Assembly: GCF_019703515.2 (NCBI RefSeq)
Contig: NC_059372.1
Location: 16,095,492 to 16,159,491, forward strand
Length of the DNA: 64,000 nt
Direction of reading: 5' to 3'
DNA from: Myxocyprinus asiaticus
Lineage: Eukaryota > Chordata > Actinopteri > Cypriniformes > Catostomidae
In this document: piece after piece, positions 24,310 through 34,611 of the stretch
How positions within the stretch are numbered: position 1 is the stretch's first letter
Layout: each line of letters begins with the position of its first letter
Program-made: the position numbers and the translations under genes
Notes under the pieces: model-generated
Seen by the model: only the letters and a program-made list of their open reading frames with translations
What the model was told of the DNA's origin: nothing
Databases searched by the model: none

Positions 24310-27191
24310 TGTTGGTACTCCTATCTTTATGAGGACTCTCCATTTTATACTGTACAAACTATATATTCTACCCCCTTACCCTACACCTACCCCTAAACCT
24401 AACACAGAAACCTTTTGGCATTTTTACATTTTCAAAAAAATACTTGTTTAGTATGTTTTAAAGCTGTTTGAATTACGAGGACACTAGGGGTGTCCTCATA
24501 AACCACATTTATAGCATAATACCCTCGTAATTACTAGGGTGTAACCTAAAAACCAAAAACTCATAAACCACAAAAACCAACTCACACACATTATTGAACA
24601 CCCTTTTGTGCATCATCTTTCCATGTGCACTCTGAGGAATATTTCAAGATCTACTTATATTATGTTGTGTTTGGGTTTGTTTGAATCGGGATAGTCTGCT
24701 GTAAGTTAGGATATGCCATTGTCTATGTTATATGTGTGTTTCTGGAAGATATAAGAAAAAATGTGACAAAATACACTCCTGTTTGTGTGTCTGTGTGAAT
24801 TTCATTCACTAATACTCACTGCAGTTAGGCCTCTGAGTGAAACAAATTTGTTCATTGCGTTTTACTAACCGAGACATTTCCAACGATATATAACACATGG
24901 TTATCTCATCTTTTTATGTTTTTACCAACTCTGAATATACTGTAATTGTTGTGTAACAAATTGCTAATTCTGAGAACAAAACAGTTCTAATTTTTCAGCA
25001 AATTAAAAAGCATTTTTAAGAATTGGTAGGATCAGCTTTATATAGATTGTAAAGTCCAGATTCTAAACTTTAAAATGACACCTATTTTGTTTAGATCAAG
25101 CAAGTTGTAGTCTGGTTATTAATTTATTACAAAAACGTATTATTATAATTAACTATTTACTATTAACTATTATTAATATTAGTGCCCCCCACCAGACTGA
25201 TATATGCTCAGTTCAATTAATCCTTCTATCAATAATCATAATTACTTAAAAAGAAGTTGACAAAAAGATCTAATGCAATATATTGGGATAGTATATGCAA
25301 TATGAGAGATTTATTAACAATCTGTGTTGGTCGGTCATTTTTGACCGGGAACACAAAAGGTGTTAGCACAGACAAACACAACACAAGCGTTAAAATCAAA
25401 AGTTGTATATGTTCACATCTGTTGATGAACTAAGAACTAACTATGAACTAACATGAACTAACAATGAACAATTGTATTTTTTATTAACTAACATGAACAA
25501 AGATTTATAAATGCTGTAAAAAAAGATATTGTTTATTGTTAGTTCATGATACCTAATGCATCAACTAATGTTAATGAATGGAACATTATTGTTAAGTGTT
25601 ACCATGTCAAAATCAAGGATAAGAACGAATTTAGCAATTTATAAAAACTTAAACTAAAAAAGAATTACATTTCCAGTCAGTCATAGCTATGCTGAAATTA
25701 AACCATTGTCAATGATAAGTAATATGAAAAAGAGAAAATTCAATTTGGCAACTACTGTACACTGCTCTAAAGACAAAAGGATTTCAGAGTGTGCATATAA
25801 GGCGATTTCTGGTGGACAGATTGAATGAGTGGATGAGTGGAGGAGTCTCTCCGGGAGATTATTGACCCAGAATCTTGGGAGAGGTGGAGGAGGAGGAGGA
25901 GCCTGGAACCAAATGGCTTGGAGATAATGATGAACTGGCATGGGACAACAGGAAATACAAAGCAGTGATACTAAGAAGGATGATCCCTTTTTCTCACTCT
26001 AACTGCAATAAGTCATCAGTGATTCAAACATGCTGTACTCTATAACAGCAGTGAGGTTTTTAGTATAATGCACCCCCTTCGCTTGTTTTCTTTGATATAT
26101 GAGAGACTATGCTGAATTCAAATCAATTTGTGCAAAACTATATTAAATTCGACTGCCTGAGTTGATCAAACCATTCATAATGGATTTTTTGTCATTCTTA
26201 CTACACTGTAAAAAATGCTAATATGCAATTGTTACCTTATTTATATTAAAATCAGTGATTTTTTTCCCCCCAGTTTTTTTTAAATGTTACCACAGGAAAA
26301 AAATTTTAGGTTACATTTTTTTTTTTTCAGTGTGCTTCATGTGGAAACTGGTTTTATTTGAGCCTAAATGTTATTTGATCTGACTAAATAAACCTGACAA
26401 ACTAGGATATACCAATGAAAATAATTTGTATGGGTTTAAGAAGAAATAGCTTTTTACGGTAACAATAGCAGGTTACCACTTGAATGATGTGGCCACGAAA
26501 AGGCTCCCAGATTATGCCTTGATGTGGGTGTTCCGCTTTTGTCGGAGAGAGGGCACGCCACAGGAACACACAGAATGACAGAAAAATTGAGGGAATTAAT
26601 GAACTGCTGATGTCGCGCCATGGAATTTACGACGGATTGGTAATTTCTGTTTAATTGGTGTAAACGGACATACCTCCAGACCTGTGCCAGCTGAAAAATG
26701 TGCACGATGCTTTGGATGAGCCACACACAGGCTCTGCAGCAGGTCTGAGCGCTGCTCCGGGTTCCGGTGACCACAGAAGAGCGGCCAGCGCCCTGCTGAT
26801 CGCTGTCCTTGGTGCTGAACTGGCTCTCCGCATTGGACGCCGCCACCATAGCAGCTGCAGCCGTGCCGCTTCCGTTCGAATCCAAGTAATCGAACACGAA
26901 CCATCGGAAACTGAGCACCTGCACCACTATAGACGGAAATATGATGAAAACGAGTGTCAATGCGAACCACCAGTAGTCCCGCCTGAGATAGTAGTCGGCA
27001 GACAGCCACAGGTCTGAAGCCCCGTCCGAAAAAAAGACCAAGAGGGCGCAGAGGGTGCAGCAGCAGTCCAGGAGGGAATACTCCTTCCCGACGGGACGGC
27101 ACTGCGGCGAGCGTTTCTCCAGACCTGGGAGGCACGTTGGCGGAATGTCATTCTGCACAGAAACGGCTGTACCGTCTGATTTCGCGGCCAT
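6159..27191 (-). CDS. xkr7: XK-related protein 7, three coding exons
   Basis: The coding path is 27191-26674, 12251-12052 and 7123-6159. It totals 1683 nt, or 560 residues plus stop, close to the roughly 580 of human XKR7. All four splice sites are GT/AG. The joins restore whole codons: an Arg codon across exons 1/2 and a Gly codon across exons 2/3. The start at 27191 gives MAAKSDG, the N-terminus known from XKR4/XKR7; a further in-frame ATG 36 codons upstream has no such support. Residues about 39-60 and 73-95 are membrane segments, and several more lie in exon 3. The C-terminus ([20 protein letters not shown] and the final YETTV) matches XKR7 better than XKR4 as I recall them. The family comprises multi-pass plasma-membrane proteins. 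XKR4, 8 and 9 are apoptotic phospholipid scramblases, while XKR7 is not established as one. Paralogue choice is inferred; family is certain. Confidence 0.93.
7661..7982 (-). repeat. LTR (3' copy)
   Basis: Starts tgttacgctgggtacttgg and ends gagactgtgaca on the plus strand. It aligns along its whole length with 9175-9499. On the minus strand it is preceded by the polypurine tract at about 7983-7996. Confidence 0.88.
8140..8640. repeat. GC-rich degenerate tandem repeats
   Basis: Irregular repeats of a ggcggagccatgagag-like unit (8175-8240), then longer ggaggcttggag/ggcggagctgg units. They lie inside the LTR element, whose GC content contrasts sharply with the AT-rich intron. Confidence 0.7.
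8642..9154 (-). CDS. Gag-like protein of the LTR element
   Basis: 170 residues from an ATG just inside the 5' LTR. The first ~85 residues resemble retrotransposon gag/capsid proteins of fish: [20 protein letters not shown], then [15 protein letters not shown] and [12 protein letters not shown]. The second half is a Pro/Ala/Thr repeat region (two copies of a TVNEPAP unit, then APTV and EPVA units). Downstream, in shifted frames, the minus strand continues with long Pro/Ser-rich repeats (8000-8640). This suggests a once longer low-complexity tail now broken by frameshifts. No enzyme domain is present. Confidence 0.6.
   Translation of the reverse strand: MEIPDGIRLLLLEQGDRPVEDHICEFLQLVNLVHFNDHSLEVFFRAGLNSALKELMPLADPHWMLLEFMEVALQLCGSPFTVGVEDEDFESPPTVDAPKPSTAPPLEPAMAPPSTPATVNEPAPMPATVNEPAPTPVAPTVREPVAPTVPEPVAPCETMVKGNLKPSDSA
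9175..9499 (-). repeat. LTR (5' copy)
   Basis: Same sequence as 7661-7982, with a small internal duplication of a tggagtggaacaaac unit and a 2-base loss near its outer end (ctgaca instead of ctgtgaca). Confidence 0.88.
9500..12051. other. xkr7: xkr7 intron 2, remainder
   Basis: AT-rich intronic sequence. I recognise no gene, and no repeat clear enough to name. Confidence 0.5.
12052..12251 (-). CDS. xkr7: xkr7 coding exon 2
   Basis: The exon is 200 nt and encodes residues 173-238. It reads [20 protein letters not shown], then [20 protein letters not shown] and [18 protein letters not shown], the most conserved block of the XKR family. The acceptor is cctcag before 12251. The donor is cagg followed by gtcagt at 12051-12046. 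The single leading base completes the Arg codon from exon 1, and the single trailing base starts the Gly codon finished by exon 3, so the reading frame is fully consistent. Confidence 0.93.
12800..12945 (+). mobile_element. tRNA-derived SINE, second family
   Basis: Contains a B-box-like ggttcgattcc (12838-12848), then a tail reading taagttgctttgaataaaag and catctgccaaatg. That tail is the common 3' end of several teleost SINE/LINE families. A reverse copy lies at 41155-41290 and another tail at 19601-19655. Confidence 0.6.
12946..15639. other. xkr7: xkr7 intron 1, unclassified part
   Basis: AT-rich intron with scattered short frames (for example 14281-14544) that show no recognisable domain. 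I see nothing to annotate. Confidence 0.45.
15640..15870 (-). pseudogene. LINE reverse-transcriptase C-terminal fragment
   Basis: The minus-strand frame at 15657-15854 encodes [20 protein letters not shown], then [20 protein letters not shown] and [10 protein letters not shown]. The 'P.WNDLP...S...FK..LK.HLF' pattern is the C-terminal tail of L2/Rex-type LINE polymerases in fish. Only about 65 residues remain. Confidence 0.6.
16070..17176. repeat. Fold-back element, family A (interrupted)
   Basis: The left arm (tcatttactcactctcatgc, cagatgtgtatgac, tcagctctgttgatc) is mirrored by the right arm ending gggtgaactatccc. The central aaagtgaaagtggagattta palindrome is present. A second element (16269-16822) is inserted into the left half. 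Confidence 0.8.
16269..16822. mobile_element. Harbinger-like miniature element nested in family A
   Basis: 554 bp with terminal inverted repeats AGGCGGTTTTAC / GTAAAACCGCCT. Both sides are flanked by TAA (16266-16268 and 16823-16825), a 3-bp duplication typical of PIF/Harbinger elements. Removing it restores the intact family A sequence actataaatctcc seen at 20431-20443. It has no transposase. Confidence 0.75.
17177..19600. other. xkr7: xkr7 intron 1, unclassified part
   Basis: Contains short GAAA (about 17490-17522) and CT (about 17740) tracts. No gene or classifiable element seen. Confidence 0.45.
19601..19655 (+). repeat. SINE/LINE 3' tail
   Basis: Reads ttgtaagtcgctttggataa then aagcgtctgccaaatgaat and aaatgtaatgt, the widespread teleost retroposon tail. 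The head is not recognisable. Confidence 0.6.
19691..20075. repeat. Divergent fold-back element related to family A
   Basis: Starts aaaggaatagttcacacaaa and ends gaattgtcattttggggg. The ends resemble family A but the interior differs. Confidence 0.55.
20135..20608. repeat. Fold-back element, family A (truncated)
   Basis: Starts aaagggatagttcacccaaa. It contains the central aaagtgaaagtggagattta palindrome and both 'cagaagcgatatgatagg' arms, and ends in the right half. Confidence 0.8.
21283..21702. repeat. Divergent fold-back element related to family A
   Basis: Starts aaaggaatcatttacccaca and ends gacataagggtgagtaac. It keeps the layout of 19691-20075. Confidence 0.5.
22778..24214 (-). mobile_element. 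Degraded Tc1/mariner-like transposon
   Basis: 1437 bp flanked by TA. Outer inverted repeats (caaccccaattcc... / ...ggaattggggtgg) and inner ones (tcaaatcagatgattgcaac... / ...catctgatttgaaattac) are both clear. On the minus strand, fragments read [15 protein letters not shown], then [20 protein letters not shown] and NEWGKIP. This is the C-terminal part of a Tc1 transposase including the catalytic Glu in PIEN. Frameshifts and stops make it inactive. Confidence 0.75.
24262..24305. repeat. (CA)n microsatellite
   Basis: About 20 ca units inside the piggyBac-like element, next to a ccctacacctacccctaaac segment often linked to such repeats in fish. Confidence 0.95.
25604..26673. other. xkr7: xkr7 intron 1, first part
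   Basis: AT-rich intronic DNA just after the donor of exon 1. It includes a T-rich block (26260-26330). The segment 26420-26480 resembles 60600-60660 (agaaatag...caggttaccactt), a dispersed repeat I cannot name. Confidence 0.4.
26674..27191 (-). CDS. xkr7: xkr7 coding exon 1
   Basis: This exon encodes residues 1-172 plus two bases of the next codon. It starts MAAKSDG and contains two hydrophobic segments, about residues 39-60 and 73-95. The [18 protein letters not shown] block between them is typical of the XKR family. A low-complexity Ala/Ser linker (about residues 104-150) follows, then [19 protein letters not shown]. The exon ends ..tctggag at 26674 followed by gtatgt on the minus strand, a strong donor. 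It is more GC-rich than the surrounding AT-rich DNA, as usual for a first exon. Reading through the donor gives a short non-homologous tail, so I ended the exon there. Confidence 0.92.
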
Positions 27192-28534
27192 GTTTGTTGT
27201 AGAAAAGAGAGTAGGTATAAAAGAGAGACGAGAGGGATGGGGGTCGCATGTCTGTGTGGGAGGAACGAGGGAGGGAGTAAAAGAGGGTTGGGACGACAAC
27301 GGTTCTCGTTATTCCTTGTTTGAACATCATAACCTGTTTGTCCTCTTGAAAGCAATTTACTCTGAATGTCAATAACATTACAGGCACGTTTAGAGTTTTA
27401 TTCAAACGCCTATTTGCTGATACACCGTAGAATTGCTGAAACGACACGATGCCTGCAGATTCAGACTGGACAAGGTAGTGCCTACTTTTGCCTATATTTA
27501 GTTGTCCCCATAATGGCTAAATTATGTCATAATGCACCCTTGAGGTGCAAATGCATTGAATTGACAGCACACTTTCAGCACATTGAGTACCTACTACACA
27601 AATGTTTGTTTCTAAACATAAAAACAACACTGAAACCCCTTTTAAGATGACTCTACTCATTTGATTGAGTAAACTCGTTCCCTCAATTGAATTGTGTAAT
27701 GGAGTCTCCAAATCTTAAGTTGACTTATCTGTTCATATATAATTAACTTAACTAGATTCGCTATTTAGATATGGTTGTTTCTACTGTTGTTAATAATTGT
27801 AATTAAATTGATTCAATTTTAGATCAAACAATAGCACAGCTTATATAAAGATCATAACTGATAGGTCAGTCATTAAATAAACTTAATTCTCCAGAGAAAT
27901 GCATATACCTGTAATTTGCACAAGCACAAAGAGAATTAAGAGTCAATAGGGTTCAACTTGACCATATGGAACACAGATCACCCAAATGGTGGCTTCACAC
28001 AAAACAACTATTTGCAACAAAGCATGATAAATAATACTACAAAAGAGCTAAAACCTCTATAAATTCTTAATTACAACTATTTAAATGCCCCCATAGCTTC
28101 CCTTTGACCAAAAAATAATGAATAAAGTGCAACACATTATGGGTGTTCCCCATTACCTCAATTTTGTACTCAAAAGTTTGAGTTATTAACACTTAAAATC
28201 TATGGATTTTCAAGATAAATAAGTTCAGTGAACTTAAATATTTGAGTTATGAACCCAAAACCTGACATTTCAAGTAATACTTAATTAAGACAACTTGATA
28301 TTTCCAGTAATGACAACTTTAGGGATCACAGTGAAGAGTAGAGTAAGATAGAAAATGTAAAATCATCATTTGTAGATTAATGACACCAACCTATAGGGCT
28401 GGATTTAGTAGAAAAATAAAATAATAATTGGCATACTAAATAAACTTTGAACGGTTGCGTCATTTAATTGCTCAAACAATAAATGTCCAAAAGAAGGACA
28501 CACCATTCTATTTAGCGAGTTTGGCTACTCCATT
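27192..28534. other. Upstream region of xkr7
   Basis: Should contain the xkr7 promoter and 5' UTR nearest 27191. I see no unambiguous TATA box or spliced leader. Short open frames (27366-27650) have no recognisable domain. Confidence 0.4.
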
Positions 28535-29141
28535 AAAGGAATGTTTTGGGTTCAATACAAGTCAATCTCATTCGACAGCATTTGTGGCATAATGCTGATT
28601 ACTACAAAAATGTATTTAGACTTGTCCCTCCATTTCTTTAAAAACAAAACGAGCTTACAGTGAGACACTTACAATGGAAGTGAACGTGGCCAAGTTTTGG
28701 AGGGTTTAAACACAGAAATGTGAAGCCTATAATTTTATAAAAGCACTTTCATTATTTCTTCTGTTAAAACTTGTGTATTATTTGAGCTGTAAATTTGTTT
28801 AAATTTACAGTCATTTTAGGGTTTGTTGACATTACATCATCATGGCAACGAAGTTGTAAAATTGGCTCTAACTTTACTCAGAAAAGGTTAATAAGTTTAT
28901 CACACTAAAATTATGTTAACATGCATATTGTTCAAGTCTTATGGATATACTTTTGTAAAAGCGAGTATAATAATGATAAAAATTTAATTCCATTATAAGT
29001 GCCTCACTCGAACCTCGATTTTTGCTTTTTTTTAAAGAATAGGAGGACCGAGTCAAAATAAATTATTGTGGTACTCAACATTATGCCACAAATGCTGTCG
29101 ATTGACCTTAACTTGTATTGAACCCGGAACATTCCTTTAAT
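28535..29141. repeat. Fold-back element, family B
   Basis: The left end aaaggaatgttttgggttca, gacagcatttgtggcataat is mirrored by the right end attatgccacaaatgctgtc, gaacccggaacattccttt. A second copy is at 45383-46361. Confidence 0.8.
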
Positions 29142-29144
29142 TTC

Positions 29145-29607
29145 AGTGAAGACAAAACATAATGCTGCTCCATACAATGGCATTCTATGGCATTGTGTGC
29201 TTCCAACTTTGCTGCAACAGTTTGGGGAGCGCCTTTTCTATTCCAGTATGACAATGCCCCTGTGCACAAAGCGAGATCCATAAAGATGGTTTGCTGCATC
29301 TGTTGTGAAAAAAACTTGGCTGGCCTGCACAAAGCCCAGACCTGAACATCTGTGGGGTGAATTGGAACATCAACATCTGTGAGCCAGGCCCCATCACCCA
29401 ACAACAGTGTCTGACCTCACTGATGCTCTTGTGTCTGACTGGATGCAAATCCTTTTAGCCATGTTACTACAGCAAATTATAGTGGAAAGCTTTCTCAGAA
29501 GAATGGAAGCTGTAACTGCAGCAAAGGGGGAATTGATGCCTATGATTTTGAAATTAAATATTCATCAAGTAGGCTACAAGTGGTGTCCAAAAACGTTTGG
29601 CAACATA
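29145..29607 (+). pseudogene. Tc1-like transposase 3' fragment
   Basis: The sequence follows the C-terminal half of a fish Tc1 transposase: ttccagtatgacaatgcccc (the second catalytic Asp region), then gactggcctgcacaaagccc-like, clear to tgtggggtgaattggaac and ggaagctgtaactgcagcaa. Frameshifts are many. It is cut off at its left by family B and at its right by the next element. Confidence 0.65.
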
Positions 29608-30717
29608 GGCCGCAATTTACTAAAGGTTTGCGTATATAAAAACGTGCAAACAAGACAACATGCGCAAAAAGGTGCAAGCTGATCTACTAACATAGTATAC
29701 TGAGGGTTGAGTCTTTCAGACGTGCAAAATAGCGCGTCCTGTCCTTTTCTGCGTGTTTCCCTTGATGAATATGTCATTTTAGGCGTTCCTCCATTCGCAT
29801 GCAAAATACAGGGTGGTGTCAATGCAAAAAGAGAAATTAGCTCTCTAAATAAAATTATTTATTAAGCCTGAAAGTCATTACGGATTTGAAAATTGCGAGA
29901 GGTATTTAATATGATTGAAAGGCAGGCATACATTTTATTCGGGTACGCCAACACACTCACGGCGAAATCGTCAGGATTCGTACGACTTTTCTAAATTTGG
30001 CTAATTCGTATGATATCGTGCGACTGCACTCGTTTGAATTCCAACTAACAAAATGCTGGTGCAGAAGCACATGTCAAGTTAAAGTACTTTTCCTCAAAAG
30101 TAAAAACTGTGTTTTGCAAATTTGAAGTCACTTTGTTCTACCACCAATTCACCCCAGAATCCCGATCAGCTGCTCATTGCAAAAAGTGAGCTGCACCTGA
30201 ACCAATGCCGGTTAGAGGCAACTCTTCTACTGACCCTCCACCTGTATTTTTGGGCGAGGTTTTATTATATGCAATTTTTCTTTAGTTCTTCTTCTTATGT
30301 CTTGCCACCTTCTCTTAATGTCTGCAGTTGTTCTTTTCATTTACCCACTAGGTTGAATTTGTTTGTAATTTTGTCCCATATTGTATTATTTTGTGTTATA
30401 TTTAAAGTATTTTTTTCTGTTACTCTCCGGTGTGTTTATTCGCCTCTTTGACTAAGATCTCCAACGCTACTGTTTCGAATTTCATTTTCTGTTTATGGTC
30501 ACTTGTTTGTTCCAAACCTGTCATGGCATTTGGTACAATTACCACATGCAAAAACTCCCTTAAAATATGGGTGTGTCTAAATTATTTGCACGTGTGGCTA
30601 TTTGTGCAATTATTGTTAGTACATCACCCGCAATATGCCCACGATGCGCACACGCAATTTGAAAGTTTGCACAAGCAAATTAGCACCCGTTATTTGAGAC
30701 CTTAGTAAATCGGGGCC
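29608..30717. mobile_element. 1.1-kb TIR element, superfamily unassigned
   Basis: Ends ggccgcaatttactaaaggt and, inverted, ggccccgatttactaaggtc. Both flanks read ATA (29605-29607 and 30718-30720), a possible 3-bp target duplication. No transposase frame. It adjoins the Tc1 fragment directly. Confidence 0.6.
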
Positions 30718-31925
30718 ATAATGTATATATAAAAACATGTTGTAAGTGGACCTTCACCAAAAACAAGTTGGGCAATGGTAATAAATTATCCAAATTATAG
30801 TGCATCACTTTATAATTTAATATTTCTCAGCACAACAGGTATAACTCATAATGTCTCAAACAATTCAACAAAGAAACAATAAAAACCTTGTCAGTTATGG
30901 CTGTGTCCATAAACCCCACTTAGGCTGGCTGTAATAAACTGACCTCAGTAGTAGGCTAGAAGACTACTGAATTTTACAGCATTCTCCATCTAAGTGAAAA
31001 TAGAGAGCCATCCGCCGGTGCTTGATAGACTGACATATTACTGCTCAACCTTCCAAAGCCTTTGACAGAGGACAGAGAAGTTTTTGTGCTAGTTCTGACA
31101 TCTACTGGTAAAAGTAAGGATGTGAGCTCAACCATTGCTCTGACAGCAGCTTGGAAATGTGAAAGACTTGTGAGTTAGAAGCAGGCTGGCTTTAAATTGG
31201 TACCGTCTGGCCTTAAAAGTGTAAATGGGACAAAAGATTTACAAATTCACAAGTTATATTGCAAGTGTGAGCAAGACAGATATGTAGAGAAAACAAAGAA
31301 CATGATGATTTACTAGAATGCAAAGACAGATCTACACAATATGTCAAGAGAAACTGCTGATGGCCTGCACAAGTTCACAACCTTAAAAATGGGTTAGCAT
31401 CCCTAGCCAGAGAGCCTTTCTACCTAACTAAGGGAAAGACAGTTTCAGGTTGGATATTTGACGGATATTTTTGTCAAACCTCAATAGCTTTCAAACCAGT
31501 TGACCAAATAAGTGTCATGATGTTGGAAAAACGGCACACAACATTGCACAGGTCTTATTTTCATGATTCGGACATTAATTCGCTTTCCAAAGCTAATAAA
31601 CGTGAAAATGTGAGCAGCATTCCGTATTTCTACTTGAATTAGTTAGAGAGCGTAAACAAAGTACAAACTTTTTTACATCTGAATTTCAATAGCTCCTTGG
31701 TCATGTGATCTATTGACCTCAAGGTTCAAAATGTCCACTGACTACCCTTGTATACTGCACACCCTTTAGTTTGTCAATTTTCGTCTTGCATGGTTTTATC
31801 TGAATTTTTTTAACTTTCTAATTTCAATAGCTCCTTGGTCATGTGACCTACTGACCTCAAACAAGGGTCAGAATGTCCACTGTCAGTCTTTGGGCCACTT
31901 CCATCATTGGAAGTTATGCAGGTGC
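30718..31925. other. Intergenic with a repeated 60-bp segment
   Basis: No gene. A segment (atttcaatagctccttggtc, atgtga.ctactgacctcaa, aatgtccactg) occurs near 31683-31740 and again near 31825-31880. Confidence 0.5.
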
Positions 31926-33287
31926 ATATAAATCAGGCCCGGTTCCAGATCAAAATCACTGATGGTGCTTCTGAAAATAGTGGGGGTGCTCTGTATAAAG
32001 TGGAGATGTATCATAATTACACATTTTTTAATAGATTAAATCATGTTTAAATGCTACTTAAACAACGTAAAGAAAAGTTAGTTTTTTTATTGTACAAAAC
32101 ATTTATTGCTTCGGGGGGTTTTTTTCCCCATGATCTGTCGCTGAAAATGACGGCAAAATTCTGCGCCTGCAGATTAGGACATACTGATTTGCAAAATCAT
32201 ACACGTTTACAGGTTTTGATGCAGCATTTTGTGCATTCACAAAATGCAAGGATTTTTGTGTGTTTGCTGGTATTCAAGAAAATCTGCTTGCCAATTTACA
32301 GTATTAGTCTTACATATTCAATTGAGCAGGGGTGTGCAATTATTTTGGTACTGGGGCCACATCAGCTGTTCAGTAGAACATGGAACAGAGAAGATAAAAA
32401 GTTCTGTATAGTTTTATCTTTTAAGCCCAGACATGCACTCAATGAATGATGCACAATTTTCTCAAGTGTATACTGATGGGACCATTCTGCGATTGCTTGA
32501 AGTTTTGCCGCTATACTTTCTATCATGTGTTAGTAAAACTGAATAAAATTATTAATTGATTATTTTACCATACTTCAATGCAGTGGTAATTTAGTATTCA
32601 ATTTAACACTTTACATTAGGAGTCTGGTTTATAAGTAAAATAAAATATTCGGGAAAGAGATTCTAAAAGCTTATTTTAATGTTGGCCGCAAAGTGGACCC
32701 ATTTACTTGTTTTATTCTCAGAACTTTATCAACCTGTTTACACGCTCATGGGTCATGATGTGGGTCTTGTCAATGTTTGGCACCCCATTCAGCACACAAC
32801 TGAGTAAAACAGGCTGCATGACACTGATAAATGATTACTGCCTGAGTAACATTCACATACAGGTGTGAGGGACTTCAGCATTTTACAAATAACACAAAGA
32901 ATAAATATATTCCTCTCTCACTCTGTTTTACTCGCGTGTCCCCTCCCTGCACCATTGAGCATTAAGTTGTTGTTTGTGTTTTGCAGAGAGAAAGCGCATG
33001 CACTCACATGTATGGTTGCCAGATTGCATAAATTAAGTATGTCATAAGGCGAAATATTTCCAATTTATGCAAGTATAAATCTCTGATTGGTGTTTTGCAT
33101 CTGTTATCCGGCAACCCTGAGCATATTAAAAGTTTGTGGATGCGCGATAGGTCCAAAAGCCAGATAAATGAAAGATCTAATAAAAAAACATTCATGATAA
33201 ATCGACCCACGGGCAGTAGATTGCCCTGGTCTGCAACTGAGGGTGCTCTAAGTTTCGTTTGAGGGTAGAACCAGGACTGATATAAAT
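31926..33287. mobile_element. Possible 1.36-kb TIR element
   Basis: The left end taaatcaggcccggttcca and the inverted right end tatatcagtcctggttcta match at about 16 of 19 positions. Inside is the phrase ggggtgtgcaattattttgg common in fish repeats. No transposase frame. The boundaries are tentative. Confidence 0.4.
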
Positions 33288-33828
33288 GGAGGTTTACATG
33301 GAGACAAGAAAGACTGCATCGTCACATTCTCGGTAAAGAAAGAAGATTTTATTACCATCTCTACAATATAAAACACAGCAACAAGTGAATGATTTACTTA
33401 TTATTTTACTATAAATGCTGATGTTAGAAAACTATCCAACATTGGCACATAATTCTGCTGTACATCCTGTGGTTGTGTGATAGTTTATAAGCCCATATCA
33501 CTAAATTCTGGTATTATAACCTTATAGTTATTTACACTGCGGTCAATGGAAGCGTAACATTCGCCGGAAATGCCGCTTCTTACTTCCGCGTTGCAAAATA
33601 AGAGACGTTCCTACGCCAAGTTCGTACATGGGAAGTTCGACTTGGGAGTACAAAATCCTGAGAACGGGAGGACGCAGTACGGTCATTCTGCATTTGGAAC
33701 AGCAGCGTACTTGACGTCACCATCTCAGCTGGTCTTGGCTATACTGCCTGCTCCGGTTATCTTCATTGTAATGTATATTTACAATAAAATGAAATATGGT
33801 ATAAATCACAACCGTACCTCTTTTTTTA

Positions 33829-33834
<6 letters not shown>

Positions 33835-33891
<57 letters not shown>
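33835..33891. repeat. (TA)n microsatellite
   Basis: Uninterrupted ta units for about 57 bp. Confidence 0.95.
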
Positions 33892-33894
<3 letters not shown>

Positions 33895-34611
33895 TGAGTG
33901 TTCCTAGATCTGTAGCCTACATATAAAAAGCCAGTGGCGGGAAAAAGGTTGATGTTGTGGATGTTAGTGAATTAATGAATGAGGAGAAACCAAATTAGAC
34001 AAAAAGCATCAAAATGGATCAGACCCAGATTGCCATTGGTATGCTTTATAAAGAAGCTAAAGTGGAGGCTGCTCAACTGAGGAGGCAAATCTGTCAAAGA
34101 AGAGCCAGGATGCGATGGAGAGGAGACGTGCAATATTAGCATGTCTCTCTAGCTTTGTATGTTTGTCTAATCATTATGCTTTTTTGTTAACCTGTCTACG
34201 CATTTATATGTAGACTTCACAACTTGCTTGGTACACCTAGATAAAAAATAAAATAAATAAATAATAATAATAAAAAAAAATTAACCTCAGCAAGGTTATA
34301 ATGTTAACATTTATTGCAGGGCTGTTGTATTAGACTACATCAGATTTATAATAAACTGGCAAATACAGGGGAAGTTTGACAGTTAATAATATTGAAATGG
34401 ATTAGCCTACATTCCACATACATACCTGCCGTTTGTCTTCTTGGTACTCAAACATCAAGAGGTTGATACTCAGTCCGACAGGCTTTGTACAGTTAGGTGC
34501 ACAAACATCACTATACATTAATGCAAGAAGTACCTGTACCTCATCTGTGTCACGTATATCATTAGTCATTAACCAGGCCAGACTTCAACACAAAGAGGAC
34601 ATTTCACGTCT

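Larger units (their letters stand above)
22520..25389. mobile_element. piggyBac-like element (non-autonomous)
   Basis: The ends are CCCTTATATTGTGTTCCGG and, inverted, CGCTTGTGTTGTGTT. Both are flanked by TTAA (22516-22519 and 25390-25393), the piggyBac target site. A second inner match (ggtcaaaactgacc near 22537 and ggtcatttttgaccggg near 25332) supports the pairing. No piggyBac transposase frame was seen. Confidence 0.7.
22379..25603. mobile_element. TIR element split by a piggyBac-like insertion
   Basis: The left end ggtaacactttacaataagt (22379) and right end ttgttaagtgttacc (to 25603) are inverted. Both halves carry gaactaacatgaac-type repeats. An uninterrupted relative lies at 51992-52294. 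About 2.87 kb (22520-25389) is inserted into it. Confidence 0.75.

Noticed and set aside
26596..27135. Long open frames on both strands across xkr7 exon 1 (for example 179 residues on the minus strand in another frame)
   Set aside because: Shadows of the GC-rich real exon; only the XKR frame has homology and correct splice sites.
27192..27299. 36-residue N-terminal extension of xkr7
   Set aside because: In frame but low-complexity and unlike the XKR N-terminus. The family start MAAKSDG is at 27191.
33570..33926. 118-residue plus-strand protein
   Set aside because: Runs into the (TA)n tract (repeated Tyr-Ile) and has no recognisable domain.
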